Assembly: GCA_017307755.1 (NCBI GenBank)
Contig: JAFKGQ010000011.1
Span: 186,001 to 250,000 of the forward strand
Reading direction: 5' to 3'
Length of the DNA stretch: 64,000 nt
Origin: Chitinophagaceae bacterium
GTDB lineage: Bacteria > Bacteroidota > Bacteroidia > Chitinophagales > Chitinophagaceae
In this document: piece by piece, positions 18,554 to 28,745 of the stretch
Numbering within the stretch: the stretch's first letter is position 1
Layout of the letters: the number at the start of each line of letters is the position of its first letter
Made by a program: the position numbers and the translations under genes
Notes under the pieces: generated by a model
What the model was told of the DNA's origin: nothing
The model's database searches: none
What the model saw: the letters and a program-made list of their open reading frames with translations, nothing else

Positions 18554-20437
18554 TCACCAACCCAGATTCTGTATTAAGTTTGAGTTCTTATTTATTTCAA
18601 TCTGTGGGATGGGAAATAGATAATGTTTATTGGTGAACACCCTCGTCTGATCCACGACCTGCTGGTAAAATACGGCTACCCCTGCCGCTTCGCTATTGGG
18701 ATTCAGACCCGTGGCCTGTAATTGCGTCTGCGATGGCCGTGCATTTAGTCCGTACATATTCCCATTATCCACTGTGGTGGCGATCATCCAGCGACGCACA
18801 TCCCAGAACCGGTGGTTCTCAAAAGCAAATTCCACCCGCCATTCGTTCCTGATCCGCGCCCGCATCCCTTCCTTTGTATTATCAGACGCAGAGATGGGTA
18901 ATGCGGGCATGGATACCCTGGCCCTGATCTTGTTCACAGCATCGTATACATCCTGGCTGGGAGCGCTTTGATATTCGTTCATGGCTTCCGCATAAGCCAG
19001 CAGCATCTCCGGCAGCCGGATAATAGGATAGTTCCTGTTAGAGGTGCCGTTATTAGTTTTTACGTTCACATTGGGGTTATTCCATTTTCTCCAGTTATAC
19101 CCTGTTTCACAATTGGTGCCGGACTTCGGCCAACCGTCGCTGGCCCCATTGGCGCTCCCGAAATAAGCAAATTTCAACGGCCTGGGGTGATTAGCCGAGT
19201 CCCAATACTCATATTGAAAAAATATGGACGCGTAGAAGCGGGGGTCCCTGTTTTTATACATACTGGATATCTTGGTGCAATACCGGTATGCTTTTCCATC
19301 CCATATCGGCCCGTTCCAAAAACTCGTGCTGTCATAGCCGGAGGCAGGGTCGGTGATCGGTAGCCCGTTGTTCATTTCATAAGCATCCACCATGGTCTGG
19401 AAGACGCTTAATTTACCATGTCCGCCGCAGGACTGCGCATCCCGGCCATTGGGTAAAAAGTTCTGTTCAACGCCGCGGGTACTGCCCAGTAAGAAGGGTA
19501 ATATCGTCTCATTGTATTCCCTTGAGTAGAACAGTTGCGCATAATTGTCGATGGGGTTGGTGGGATTAGGGTTGAATAAGGTATACACATTCAGGTCCAG
19601 CACAGCCTTTGCCGCGTCGGCAGCCAATTTCCATTTGTTGTTATCATACGACTGGGGGAAAAGAAGGGCGCCATTACGATTCTTTATTCCGGCATACAAA
19701 TTATTCCCATTAAAAAGAGGGCTGGCGGCATACAGCAATGTAATAGCTTTTAAAGCCATCGCCGCCCCCTTCGTGACACGCCCTATCTCACTGGGCTGGT
19801 TGCTATAGGACAAAGGGAGAAGGGCAGCCGCGGAGTCGCATTCGGACGAAATAAAAGCAACGACAGAATCCACAGGAGTTCTTGTACCGTTCACGGATCC
19901 GGCCTCGTTAATGCTGTAGGACTGGCGGACAATGGGTACGGCGCCATATCTACGGAACAATTCAAAATATTGAAAGGCCCTCATAAATCTGGCGTCGGCC
20001 TTATACGTGGGTATCCGTGGCTGATAATAACTCAGTTTATCCGGAGGGATATAGGAATGATCTATATTCTCCAGCAATATATTCGCCAGCCGGACGGTTT
20101 GATAGGCGCCGTTCCAGTTATCCAGTGGATTGCTGACGGGGCTCCAGGAGCCCGAATTATAAGCAAGCTCTGCCGGGTTTTCCCAATGATTTTTGCTTTC
20201 ATCCGTACATGCGTCCAATAGCACGCCATTATATCCTCCCGTCTCCGTCAGACCAAAATCCTGCAACGTGTTATTGTAAAGCTGGGCCCATATCTTTTCT
20301 GCATTCACGATATTCCCTACCACATTCGCCGTAGATATCGTCTCGGAAGGAACTACGTTCAAATACTTCTCACAGGAGGAGACAACACCGGTGATCAGTA
20401 ACAGCATCAAAAAGCAGATCAATATATTGTTTTTCAT
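18554..20437 (-). CDS. SusD/RagB-family nutrient-binding lipoprotein
   Basis: This 627-residue lipoprotein has a signal peptide ending at a lipobox cysteine (VVSSC, residue 22). The SusD N-terminal TPR-like part contains the typical ADARFMRAFQYFELFRRYGAVPIV segment. The C-terminal RagB/SusD domain includes RLPEMLLAYAEAMNE, VEFAFENHRFWDVRRW and the final HYLFPIPQIEINKN. SusD proteins sit on the outer surface as the lid of a SusC transporter and bind glycans or peptides. The gene lies 20 bp after the SusC gene on the same strand and is the last gene of the sigma-FecR-SusC-SusD set. No glycoside hydrolase follows, so the substrate is open; the neighbouring M36 and M13 peptidases make peptides possible. 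Confidence 0.95.
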   Translation of the reverse strand: MKNNILICFLMLLLITGVVSSCEKYLNVVPSETISTANVVGNIVNAEKIWAQLYNNTLQDFGLTETGGYNGVLLDACTDESKNHWENPAELAYNSGSWSPVSNPLDNWNGAYQTVRLANILLENIDHSYIPPDKLSYYQPRIPTYKADARFMRAFQYFELFRRYGAVPIVRQSYSINEAGSVNGTRTPVDSVVAFISSECDSAAALLPLSYSNQPSEIGRVTKGAAMALKAITLLYAASPLFNGNNLYAGIKNRNGALLFPQSYDNNKWKLAADAAKAVLDLNVYTLFNPNPTNPIDNYAQLFYSREYNETILPFLLGSTRGVEQNFLPNGRDAQSCGGHGKLSVFQTMVDAYEMNNGLPITDPASGYDSTSFWNGPIWDGKAYRYCTKISSMYKNRDPRFYASIFFQYEYWDSANHPRPLKFAYFGSANGASDGWPKSGTNCETGYNWRKWNNPNVNVKTNNGTSNRNYPIIRLPEMLLAYAEAMNEYQSAPSQDVYDAVNKIRARVSMPALPISASDNTKEGMRARIRNEWRVEFAFENHRFWDVRRWMIATTVDNGNMYGLNARPSQTQLQATGLNPNSEAAGVAVFYQQVVDQTRVFTNKHYLFPIPQIEINKNSNLIQNLGW

Positions 20438-20457
20438 TCTTTGATAGTTTATACATG

Positions 20458-23400
20458 CTAAAATGTAAAGGAGAGCCCCGTATTAATGACCTTTTGCTGG
20501 GGATAGGTGCCCGTTCCGCCATTGGCGATCTCAGGATCAAATATTTTCAGCTTGTCCCAGGTCAGCAGATTGATCCCATTGACAAAGAGACGGGCATTCG
20601 TAAAGCCTATCCTGCTGATCAATCTCCTGGAAAAGCTATATCCTATTTCAAAGGTTTTCAGCCTTACATAATTACTGGACTTAAGCCAGAAGGAGGAGTT
20701 TTGCTGATTATTAGGGTTGTCCTGTGAAGACATGCGGGGAAATTCATAATTCTTATCCGGGGCCGTTGCCACCCAGTGATTGTTGATAACATCCTTAAGC
20801 ACCCCGGTAAATCTGGCAAATGGGAAAATTCCAAATCCGGTGGTCATCACCGTTCCACCCAGTCCGGCCTGAAAAAAGACGCTGGCATCAAATGAGGCGT
20901 AATGATAGGACAGACTAAGACCCAGTATTGACCTTGGTGTATTTACCTTGCCGGGCAGATAGCCTGCATCCAGGCTGTTGATAATGCCGTCCTTGTTCAG
21001 GTCCTTGTATTTAACGTCCCCCGGTTGTACGGCTCCGAAATAGGACTGGTCCGGGCTGCCGGCAACATCCTGGTTACTCCTGAAAAGCCCCAGCGCTGTG
21101 TAACCATACTGTTCACCCACTTCGGTGCCCGTCACCGCCTGCCATTCTCTCCCGGTATAAGGAGGTTCGGCATAATAGACGATCTTATTCCGCGCATAGG
21201 AAGCATTCAACCTTATGCTATAGCCCTGTTTACCAAATTCCTGCCTGTGCTCCACGGCAACCTCATAACCATGATTATCCACGATACCGCCATTGGTGGG
21301 AGGAATATTCACCAACCCAAGCGTAGCAGGTATTAATTGAGAGGTCAGCAAAATATTGGTCCGATGATCCCAGAAGTAATCCGCGGTAAAGGAAAGCCTC
21401 CCGTTCCACAATGAGATGTCGATCCCGACATTGGCATTCTTTGACTTTTCCCAGGTGACACCAGGGTTCCCTATCTGTGTTTCATAGGCGCCTGAGTAAT
21501 TATTTCCATCCCGGTTAGCGCCAAACTGGTAACCCGAGGCAGTAATTGTCCATGCCGTCAGGTATAGAAATCGCGCGCCGCCGATCCTGTCATTACCCAC
21601 CACTCCATAAGACCCCCGCAACTTCAGATTATCTATAAACCCAAGCGCGCTATTGTCGGCTATAAACTTTTCCCTTGACACCACCCAGCCGGCTGATACT
21701 GCGGGGAAAAAGCCGAGCCGGTGACCGGGTGAGAAATTTTCTGAACCATTGTATCCCCCGTTCAGCTCCAATAAATATCGATCGTCATAATTATAAGAAA
21801 TACGCCCCACTACTCCATCGTATTTATAAGGCAGCCCGGCTATCGCGTTGGACTGTCCGCTCCCTACCTGGTTAAAAAAACTGGATTGATTATACACGAT
21901 CACACCATGGATACCATGCTTTCCAAATTCCCTGTCGTAGTTAAGATACAGTTCCAGCGTAGTCCTTCTGGTCCCGTTGGCATTCACCTGATAGTCCAGG
22001 GTACCATTGCCCTGCCGTACGGTCACATAAGTGCCGGCAGCAGCCAGATTCGTAACAGTGTCGGCCTGTACGCCGGGCAACAGGTTGTAATTGTAAGTGC
22101 TGCCGCTCAACGGTCTGGAGACATTCCGAAAATTGAGATTGTCAAAAGATAGACGTACCCTGGAACTTAACCCCTTCAGGAGATAATGCATATTCCATTT
22201 AAACCCTGCTGTCGATTGAAGGGTGGTTTCAAACAAACGCTGGTAGCCTGAATTCACCAGCAGGTCATATGGAGAAGATTCTAAACTGGGGGTTTGCGGC
22301 ACCGATCCATCCGGATTGGTCAATGGGTACCACCACGAAGGCGTCTGCTTCATTTTTGTAAACAAGGACTGGGCATCGGTGCCGGGATAGTTCCTGTCCC
22401 TTACAATAGCGCCCAGGTTTAATTCCATCGAGAGGTCCTTTGATATTTGCAGATCTATATTGGATCGAAAATTGTATTTATTCGTAATTGCCTGGATATT
22501 GTATTGCTTTATCTGGTTCTCAAAATTGTATAACCCATTTTGCCGCAGATAAGACAGCGAAACAAAATATTTGGCAGCGCTGTTTCCTCCCGTTACATTG
22601 AGGTTCCCCTGGCTAAGATAAGAATAGGGTTTGAGCATGGTTTTCAGCCAGTCCACGCTGGGATAGAGATACTGGTAGGCAGGATGACTTCTATCTTTGT
22701 ATAAGTTAAGGGTGGAGTCCGTATACTGGGTGGTGCTCAAGCCGTCATTTACGAGCCCTTCCCTGTATAGTTTCAAAGCATCATAGGCGTTGGCATACTC
22801 CGGCAGCCGCGTGGGGGATTGCCAGCCATTCTGGGCTGTGATACTGATGCGGGGCGTAGCATTCAACCCTCTCCTTGTAGTGATGAGCACCACCCCATTA
22901 GCTCCCCTGATACCATAGATCGCAGTAGATGCCGCATCCTTCAATATCGTGACATTCGACACCTCGTTAGGGTCCAGACTGGAAAAATCCCGTTCTATTC
23001 CATCCACCAGTATGAGAGGGGCATTGTTACCCGTTGTCCCGAACCCTCTGATATACAATGCGGCCCCATCCGCACCCGGCTCACCGCTGTTTTGCACCGT
23101 AATGAGCCCGGGTAGCCTTCCTGCCAGCGCGTTGCTGAGATTAGCCACGGGGCTCTGCTTTAATTCCCTGGGACCAATGGAAGCAATGGCGCCCGTTACA
23201 TCTTTCCTTTGCTGAGTGCCATATCCCACAATAACAACATCACTGAGCATATTATTCTGCGTGACCATCCGGATATTAATGATTCGTTCCGACCCTGCCG
23301 TTACTTCTTTTGTCGTAAACCCAATATAGCTGAATTGCAATATATCTCCCGGGGCAGCATCTATCGTATACATCCCTTCAATGTCTGTCGCGACGCCTTT

Positions 23401-23805
23401 GTTCGTGCGTTTGTTCGACACAGATACATTGGGAATAGGCTCATCGGCGGAGTCTGTTACTTTACCATGAATAGCCATCTGCTTTTGCCCCACATCGTTC
23501 ATCGACGAATCATTCTGTTTGGGGATGATATAAACAAACTTGTTCTCAATCCTGTAAGAAAGGGGAAGCCCCTTTAATACTTCGTCCAGTGCATCCCTGA
23601 GCGGGTATTTCCTGATATGGACATTGATACGGGGGGCAGACCTGATTAATTGATCCGACCAAAAAAAGGAATACTGAGATTGCTTCTTTATCTCGGTCAA
23701 CGCCTGTACCAGCGTGATATTCGATCGATCCAGCGTAATGGATTGCGCATTCGCCTGGGTATGCGTCAGCAAGGCCACGACGAAAAAAAGGAAGGTGATC
23801 CTCAT
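20458..23805 (-). CDS. SusC/RagA TonB-dependent outer-membrane transporter
   Basis: The 1115-residue protein has a signal peptide (TQANAQ). It continues with an N-terminal STN signalling domain (about 22-95, starting SITLDRSNITLVQAL), a carboxypeptidase-regulatory-like domain (about 112-190, IHGKVTDSADEPIPNVSV), a TonB plug (about 195-320, with DVTGAIASI and the GIRGANGVVLITTRRG motif) and a 22-strand barrel ending GLSFTF. The STN domain is the part that signals to the FecR anti-sigma factor, and both FecR and sigma genes are directly upstream. Import needs energy from TonB-ExbBD, which is encoded at 55-59 kb. It forms the transporter with the SusD next to it. Confidence 0.96.
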   Translation of the reverse strand: MRITFLFFVVALLTHTQANAQSITLDRSNITLVQALTEIKKQSQYSFFWSDQLIRSAPRINVHIRKYPLRDALDEVLKGLPLSYRIENKFVYIIPKQNDSSMNDVGQKQMAIHGKVTDSADEPIPNVSVSNKRTNKGVATDIEGMYTIDAAPGDILQFSYIGFTTKEVTAGSERIINIRMVTQNNMLSDVVIVGYGTQQRKDVTGAIASIGPRELKQSPVANLSNALAGRLPGLITVQNSGEPGADGAALYIRGFGTTGNNAPLILVDGIERDFSSLDPNEVSNVTILKDAASTAIYGIRGANGVVLITTRRGLNATPRISITAQNGWQSPTRLPEYANAYDALKLYREGLVNDGLSTTQYTDSTLNLYKDRSHPAYQYLYPSVDWLKTMLKPYSYLSQGNLNVTGGNSAAKYFVSLSYLRQNGLYNFENQIKQYNIQAITNKYNFRSNIDLQISKDLSMELNLGAIVRDRNYPGTDAQSLFTKMKQTPSWWYPLTNPDGSVPQTPSLESSPYDLLVNSGYQRLFETTLQSTAGFKWNMHYLLKGLSSRVRLSFDNLNFRNVSRPLSGSTYNYNLLPGVQADTVTNLAAAGTYVTVRQGNGTLDYQVNANGTRRTTLELYLNYDREFGKHGIHGVIVYNQSSFFNQVGSGQSNAIAGLPYKYDGVVGRISYNYDDRYLLELNGGYNGSENFSPGHRLGFFPAVSAGWVVSREKFIADNSALGFIDNLKLRGSYGVVGNDRIGGARFLYLTAWTITASGYQFGANRDGNNYSGAYETQIGNPGVTWEKSKNANVGIDISLWNGRLSFTADYFWDHRTNILLTSQLIPATLGLVNIPPTNGGIVDNHGYEVAVEHRQEFGKQGYSIRLNASYARNKIVYYAEPPYTGREWQAVTGTEVGEQYGYTALGLFRSNQDVAGSPDQSYFGAVQPGDVKYKDLNKDGIINSLDAGYLPGKVNTPRSILGLSLSYHYASFDASVFFQAGLGGTVMTTGFGIFPFARFTGVLKDVINNHWVATAPDKNYEFPRMSSQDNPNNQQNSSFWLKSSNYVRLKTFEIGYSFSRRLISRIGFTNARLFVNGINLLTWDKLKIFDPEIANGGTGTYPQQKVINTGLSFTF

Positions 23806-23901
23806 ACTATCGTTAGATTGGGTTAAAAAGCATTCCCTTTCCGGATCACGGCGTTTCCGGACCCGGGAACAATTAAATACAAACAGTCTTTTTAGTGGAA
23901 C

Positions 23902-25056
23902 TTATCGACCGGCGACAATTACTGTTTTATCCTTTAGCTTGCAGTGAATACCATTGGCATTTAGCGCAGCTATTATTTGAGAAATAGGGACATCCTTATT
24001 TAGTGATCCGCTAAAACTGAGAACAGGAGGCTCCCCATCATAGACTACGGCAACATCATACCAACGTGCAACTTCACGCAGAAAACGTTTTACATCCATA
24101 TTGTTCAACGGCAGCTGCCCATTCATCCAGGCTATAGATTGCTCCGTATCCACCATCCCTACGTGTATATCCCCATTCACGCTTGTTTTGCTTTGCTGGC
24201 CGGGGGACAACCTGAAGCTATGATGCTCGTTGCTTACCCTGATCGCGCCTTCCAATAAAGTAGCATAAGTAAAAGGCTCATCATCATAAGCCATTATATC
24301 AAAATGAGTCCCCAATACTTCAACTTTATTGCCGCTCGTGCTGACGATAAAGGGATGCTGCGTGTTCCTGGCAACCTCAAAATAAGCCTCCCCGGAAAGG
24401 GATACCAATCGCTCCTTGCCGGTAAAGGCCACGGGGAAACGCAATGTCGAAGCCGCATTTAGCCAGACTTTCGTGCCGTCGGGCAATATCAGCGGGGGCG
24501 ACTGCTCTCCTTTATGGGTAACCAGCGTATTGTAGATATTGGAAGAAGGAGCGCTTCCTAAATAGGACAGTTTACCATCTTTGTCAAGCACACAAACCGC
24601 GCCCTTCCTGGTTGTAACATTCAGTAAATGCTGGCTGTTGATCGGTATTTCCTTGCCATCGGCCAGCAACAAGGTGGCTTTGGTGGCTCCCGGCTGTATG
24701 TCCTTCGCCTGCTGGATCTCTGCCCCGGACGTGGGGTTCTTCCCCTGCGCCGGACGCCTTTGCATATAAAAAAGGGTAAGCGCGATCAACCCCAGCACAG
24801 CGGCAGCCGATGAAACAGGCAGCCAATAGGTTCTACGCGGCTGTTTATCTCCCTGCTCTATCTTCTGATTGATGGCATCAAAGATCCTTGACTGCAACGC
24901 ATTAGCCGAATCAATACCCGGCTCATTCCAATTGATCTCTGTCTCATGCAGGGATGTATACCATGCCTCCAGCGCCTTTTTATCGCTTTCGCTGATAGTA
25001 CCCTTCAGGTAACTATCCGCCCAGGCTTTTAGTTGTTCAGGAGATGGCATACGCAT
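23902..25056 (-). CDS. FecR-family anti-sigma factor
   Basis: This 384-residue inner-membrane protein starts with a cytoplasmic anti-sigma segment (about 1-75, LKAWADSYLKGTISESDKK). One transmembrane helix follows (about 80-100, SSAAAVLGLIALTLFYM). The periplasmic FecR domain (about 165-265) includes LPDGTKVWLNAASTLRFP and GEAYFEVAR, and the C-terminal DUF4974 secretin-like domain ends KLKDKTVIVAGR. It relays the state of the SusC transporter to the ECF sigma factor. The spacing is 97 bp to the SusC gene and 31 bp from the sigma gene, all on the minus strand. An ATG two codons further in (MPSPEQ) is an alternative start. Confidence 0.95.
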   Translation of the reverse strand: MRMPSPEQLKAWADSYLKGTISESDKKALEAWYTSLHETEINWNEPGIDSANALQSRIFDAINQKIEQGDKQPRRTYWLPVSSAAAVLGLIALTLFYMQRRPAQGKNPTSGAEIQQAKDIQPGATKATLLLADGKEIPINSQHLLNVTTRKGAVCVLDKDGKLSYLGSAPSSNIYNTLVTHKGEQSPPLILPDGTKVWLNAASTLRFPVAFTGKERLVSLSGEAYFEVARNTQHPFIVSTSGNKVEVLGTHFDIMAYDDEPFTYATLLEGAIRVSNEHHSFRLSPGQQSKTSVNGDIHVGMVDTEQSIAWMNGQLPLNNMDVKRFLREVARWYDVAVVYDGEPPVLSFSGSLNKDVPISQIIAALNANGIHCKLKDKTVIVAGR

Positions 25057-25087
25057 AATAGTCTTGTCAAATGGATAAGAACCCTAC

Positions 25088-25654
25088 CTACAGGTAAAAA
25101 AATAATAGCAGGAAGTTTTTGAGGGCCGTGTGGAGATGACTCAAGGCCCTTGTCAGATGCTTTTCGATAGCCTTCACCGAAACATGCAGCGAGGCAGCGA
25201 TCTCCCGGTTAGACAGCCCCCTCTCCCGGCTGAGCCTGAATACCAGGCGGCATTTCTCCGGCAGTTCAAGGATGGCCTTTTCCAGGTCATCCCTGAGTGT
25301 CTCATAGCTGATCCATTCCTCAGTACTGTTACAGCCTTCGTCCACATGCAAACGTCGTATCTTATCGCTTTCCTTTTTCTTTTTTGCCAGGAATGTATAG
25401 ATCTTATACTTGATCGCCCCGCCCATATAGGTATAGAAACTATGATCGATCGTCAGGTTATCACGCCTGTTCCAGATATCCACAAACAGCTCCTGCACCA
25501 CTTCTTCTGCATCCTGCCTGCATTGCAGCTTAACATAAGCAGTGATCACCATTTTCTCCCAATACCTGTTATACAGTTCCGAGAACGCCCGCTTATCACC
25601 AGCTTTTAGTAAAGCCAGCAATGCTTTCTCATCGAGCGCGTGGTAGTTGTTCAT
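25088..25654 (-). CDS. ECF-type RNA polymerase sigma-70 factor
   Basis: The 188-residue protein has the two ECF domains. Region 2 (about 25-95) contains FSELYNRYWEKMVITAYVKLQCRQDAEEVVQELFVDIWNRR-type sequence. Region 4 (about 125-180) has the helix-turn-helix around LSNREIAASLHVSVKAIEKH. It belongs to the Bacteroidetes FecI-like group and should activate the SusC/SusD genes when released by the adjacent FecR. The last residues (FLLLFFYL) are unusually hydrophobic for a sigma factor. The start at MNNYHALDEKALLALLKAGD fits the family. Confidence 0.93.
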   Translation of the reverse strand: MNNYHALDEKALLALLKAGDKRAFSELYNRYWEKMVITAYVKLQCRQDAEEVVQELFVDIWNRRDNLTIDHSFYTYMGGAIKYKIYTFLAKKKKESDKIRRLHVDEGCNSTEEWISYETLRDDLEKAILELPEKCRLVFRLSRERGLSNREIAASLHVSVKAIEKHLTRALSHLHTALKNFLLLFFYL

Positions 25655-25729
25655 ATTTATGGCAGTTAAGCAATCCGGGAAAGTGACCGCAAATATCTTA
25701 ATATTTTATTTTCTACCAAAAATGCGCTT

Positions 25730-27748
25730 CTACCAGATCTTTATCCTTTTGTCTTCGGGTAAAAAGTTTTTGTCACCGGGCTGCACCTTAAATGCTTTAT
25801 AAAACGGGGCGGAACTCATCAGCGGGCCATTTACACGCCACATGGCTGGTGAATGTGGGTTGGTATTTACATACATCCGCAGAAAAGCATCTCTCGTTTT
25901 CACCCTCCATATCCTGGCAATAGATAGAAAGAACCGTTGATCCGGTGTAAAACCATCGATCTTGGTGGAATCCTGTCCCTGTTGAGTCATCTTAAACGCA
26001 TCATAGGCAATAGCAATACCACCGTTGTCAGCGGTGTTTTCGCCTACAGTCAGGGCGCCCTTTATATGGACGGTGTCCAACACGGCAAATGAGCTATAGA
26101 GATCAATCACTCCTTTTGTTTTTGCCCTGAATTTCTCATAATCCTCCTTTGTCCACCAGTTTTTTACGTTCCCCTCCTTATCAAACTGTGCGCCCTGGTC
26201 GTCAAAGGCATGCGTCATCTCATGTCCAATGACCATCCCGATCCCGCCATAGTTGATGGCGTCGTCTGCCGAAAAATCAAAATAGGGGAATTGCAAAATG
26301 CCAGCCGGGAAAACGATTTCGTTATATGGTGGGTTATAGTAGGCGGTGACAGTAGAGGGCGTCACACCCCATTCCGATCTATCCACCGGCTTGTTCAGTT
26401 TTGCCAGTTGAAATTGATAATCATTTTGGTTCAGCGAGAGTATATTTTCGAAATATTTTGTTCTCTCTATCTGCACCTTGTCGTAATCCCTCCATTTATC
26501 CGGGTATCCGATCTTTTTGGTGATCGCATATAATTTTTCTTTCGCTCTTTGTTTTGTGCTGTCACTCATCCAATCAAGATGGTTGATCCTGTTTTCGAAA
26601 GACTTTTGCAGGTTGTTCACCAGGTCGAGCACACGTTTCTTTGCGTCCTCATTAAAGTATCTTTTTACATAAATCTGCCCCAGGGCCTGCCCCAAAAGAT
26701 TGTCGACGTTCTCAGTCATGATTTGCCCACGGGATCTCTGCGTGGCTTGCCCGGATAATACTTTGGTAAATTCAAATGTGGCATCCACAAATGGCCTACT
26801 GAGTGCCGTAGCATAGTTTTTCAGGGTGCTTGCTTTCAAATAAACTTTCCAATCGTTTATGGAAATAGATTTCAGCAGCCCATTCAACTTTTCGTAATAA
26901 GGGGGTTGAGCCACATCGATGGAGTCGGTCTTTGCGTCCAGATCGGCAAGCAATACTCCCCAACTTATATTGGGCTGTGTTTTGTTAATTGCTGCTACAG
27001 CCTTTTTATTGAAATTTGCATTGATATCTCTGAGCTCTATATTTGTTTTATGCGATGCGGCAATTTGTTTTTCAATGTCGTAAACAATATCTGCCTGTTT
27101 CACGGCAGCATCCGGTGCACTGCCGGTTAGTTGAAGCAGCACCCCAATATATTTTTTATAGGCTTGCTGAATACCAAGTGTAGACGAATCTGTCTTAAAA
27201 TAATAATCACGGTCAGGCAGGCCGATGCCTGTCTGGAAAACATGGGCAATATTGATGCTGCTGTTCTTGTTGTCGGGAGAAATACCAAAACCAATAATGG
27301 AGTGATTTCCCGTCTTCAGTTCAGTGGCCACAAATTTGATCAGTGATGGTGCATCGCTGATGGCATCGATACGTGTAAAAATTGGTTGGAGGGGGGTGTA
27401 TCCCCGCTGGTTGATGGTTGTCGTATCCATGCCGGATGCATAGAAATCTCCTATCTTCTGTTCAAGGCTTCCGGGCGTGTGCTGCGCTTTTGCAACACTA
27501 TCCAGTATATCTTGCAGAAGTTGTTTTTGCGGAATGTTCAGGAACATATAAGACCCTACTCCTGTTTGATCATCCGCAATTTTTGCGGTGTCGTACCAGC
27601 GGCCGTTGACATAGCGAAAGAAATTGTCGCCGGGTTTTATAGAGGGATCAACCCCATTTACATCAACAAAAGTTCTCAGATGAGGTTCCGGGTTATTGCA
27701 TGCTCCCAGAAAGCCGGCTGCCAGACATATGTAAAGAAATCTATTCAT
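25730..27748 (-). CDS. M13-family (neprilysin/PepO-like) metallopeptidase
   Basis: The 672-residue protein has a lipoprotein signal (LAAGFLGAC, Cys about 16). Peptidase_M13_N runs from about 35 to 420 (DNFFRYVNGRWYD). The catalytic part holds H509-E510-M-T-H513, the downstream GENTADNGG with the third ligand Glu and catalytic Asp, and the C-terminal RVNGPLMSSAPFYKAF followed by a final KIW that replaces the usual CxxW. NAYYNPPYNEI-like substrate sequence (TAYYNPPYNEIVFPAGIL) is also present. It is expected to hydrolyse peptides in the periplasm or at the surface. It is monocistronic, placed between the sigma factor and AraC genes. Confidence 0.95.
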   Translation of the reverse strand: MNRFLYICLAAGFLGACNNPEPHLRTFVDVNGVDPSIKPGDNFFRYVNGRWYDTAKIADDQTGVGSYMFLNIPQKQLLQDILDSVAKAQHTPGSLEQKIGDFYASGMDTTTINQRGYTPLQPIFTRIDAISDAPSLIKFVATELKTGNHSIIGFGISPDNKNSSINIAHVFQTGIGLPDRDYYFKTDSSTLGIQQAYKKYIGVLLQLTGSAPDAAVKQADIVYDIEKQIAASHKTNIELRDINANFNKKAVAAINKTQPNISWGVLLADLDAKTDSIDVAQPPYYEKLNGLLKSISINDWKVYLKASTLKNYATALSRPFVDATFEFTKVLSGQATQRSRGQIMTENVDNLLGQALGQIYVKRYFNEDAKKRVLDLVNNLQKSFENRINHLDWMSDSTKQRAKEKLYAITKKIGYPDKWRDYDKVQIERTKYFENILSLNQNDYQFQLAKLNKPVDRSEWGVTPSTVTAYYNPPYNEIVFPAGILQFPYFDFSADDAINYGGIGMVIGHEMTHAFDDQGAQFDKEGNVKNWWTKEDYEKFRAKTKGVIDLYSSFAVLDTVHIKGALTVGENTADNGGIAIAYDAFKMTQQGQDSTKIDGFTPDQRFFLSIARIWRVKTRDAFLRMYVNTNPHSPAMWRVNGPLMSSAPFYKAFKVQPGDKNFLPEDKRIKIW

Positions 27749-27800
27749 AAACAGGAGATTTTCTTAAAGATAATACATCCTCCTGAATACTCTTTACTCC

Positions 27801-28712
27801 CTAATTGAGATTCCTGTACTCGCTTGGCGACTTGCCGGTTTTAGCCTTAAAGATCTTGGTAAAATGGGAAGGATATTCAAAACCAAGCTCATAGGCGATC
27901 TCGCTGATCGAACTTTCCGTTCCCCACAATAGCGATTTGGCCTTGTCCACCAGTTCGAGGTGAATATGTTCCATCGTGCTCTTTCCGGTGAATTTCTGAA
28001 GGAGGTCCGAAAGATAGCTGGACGACAGATTCAGCTTTGAAGCAAAATAAGAGACTTCGGGCAAGCCGGATTCTACCAGCGTGCTTTGGCTAAAGTACTC
28101 TTTTAGCAATGCTTCAAACCGCTGTACAACATCCGCATTCGCTTTAGCCCGGGTATAAAACTGCCGGTCATAAAAACGGTTACAATAACTCAAGAGCAGC
28201 TCTATAGTGCTAACGATCACGCTTTGCGTATGCTTATCGATAGACTGGTTGTATTCCCTGGCGATCTTATCGACGCAATCCTTGATGATCTTACTTTCTT
28301 CCTCGGAAATATGCAGCGCTTCATTCACCTCATAGTTAAAAAAGGAGTACTGGTGCATCTTTTTACCCAGATCGGTCCCATAAAGTAAGTCCGGATGGAT
28401 AAACAAGGCCCAACCTTCATCCACCTCGATATCGGGGCCCGGACCGATCACCTGGCCCGGTGCGGTGAACAACAGAGAGCCGCCATTAAAATCATACTGA
28501 CCTTTTCCATAATACAGGTGGCCCTTGAACTTCTTGCAGGAGATCGTGTAAAAGCCAAATCGGTATAGGGCCTTGGTTTTCGGCCGTTTGGCATAAAAGT
28601 CAGCGTGGTTGATGACACTTACCAGTGGATGCCGGGGTAGTGGATATTGCACCAGTTCATGCAGATCGTTTATCGACTCAACATCGACATAAGGTTTATC
28701 TGTCCTTTTCAT
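27801..28712 (-). CDS. AraC-family transcriptional regulator
   Basis: The 303-residue regulator has an N-terminal cupin-like sensing domain (about 20-170, with RFGFYTISCKKFKGHLYYG). A C-terminal AraC DNA-binding domain of two helix-turn-helices follows (about 205-302, NLSSSYLSDLLQKFTG and SISEIAYELGFEYPSHFTKIF, ending TGKSPSEYRNLN). This arrangement is common in Bacteroidetes regulators that control a nearby oxidoreductase. The gene lies 33 bp downstream of the SDR gene on the same strand, so the regulator may be co-transcribed with its target. Confidence 0.93.
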   Translation of the reverse strand: MKRTDKPYVDVESINDLHELVQYPLPRHPLVSVINHADFYAKRPKTKALYRFGFYTISCKKFKGHLYYGKGQYDFNGGSLLFTAPGQVIGPGPDIEVDEGWALFIHPDLLYGTDLGKKMHQYSFFNYEVNEALHISEEESKIIKDCVDKIAREYNQSIDKHTQSVIVSTIELLLSYCNRFYDRQFYTRAKANADVVQRFEALLKEYFSQSTLVESGLPEVSYFASKLNLSSSYLSDLLQKFTGKSTMEHIHLELVDKAKSLLWGTESSISEIAYELGFEYPSHFTKIFKAKTGKSPSEYRNLN

Positions 28713-28745
28713 CGTACTATAAAGTTAAAGAAAACAGCCCGTCAC

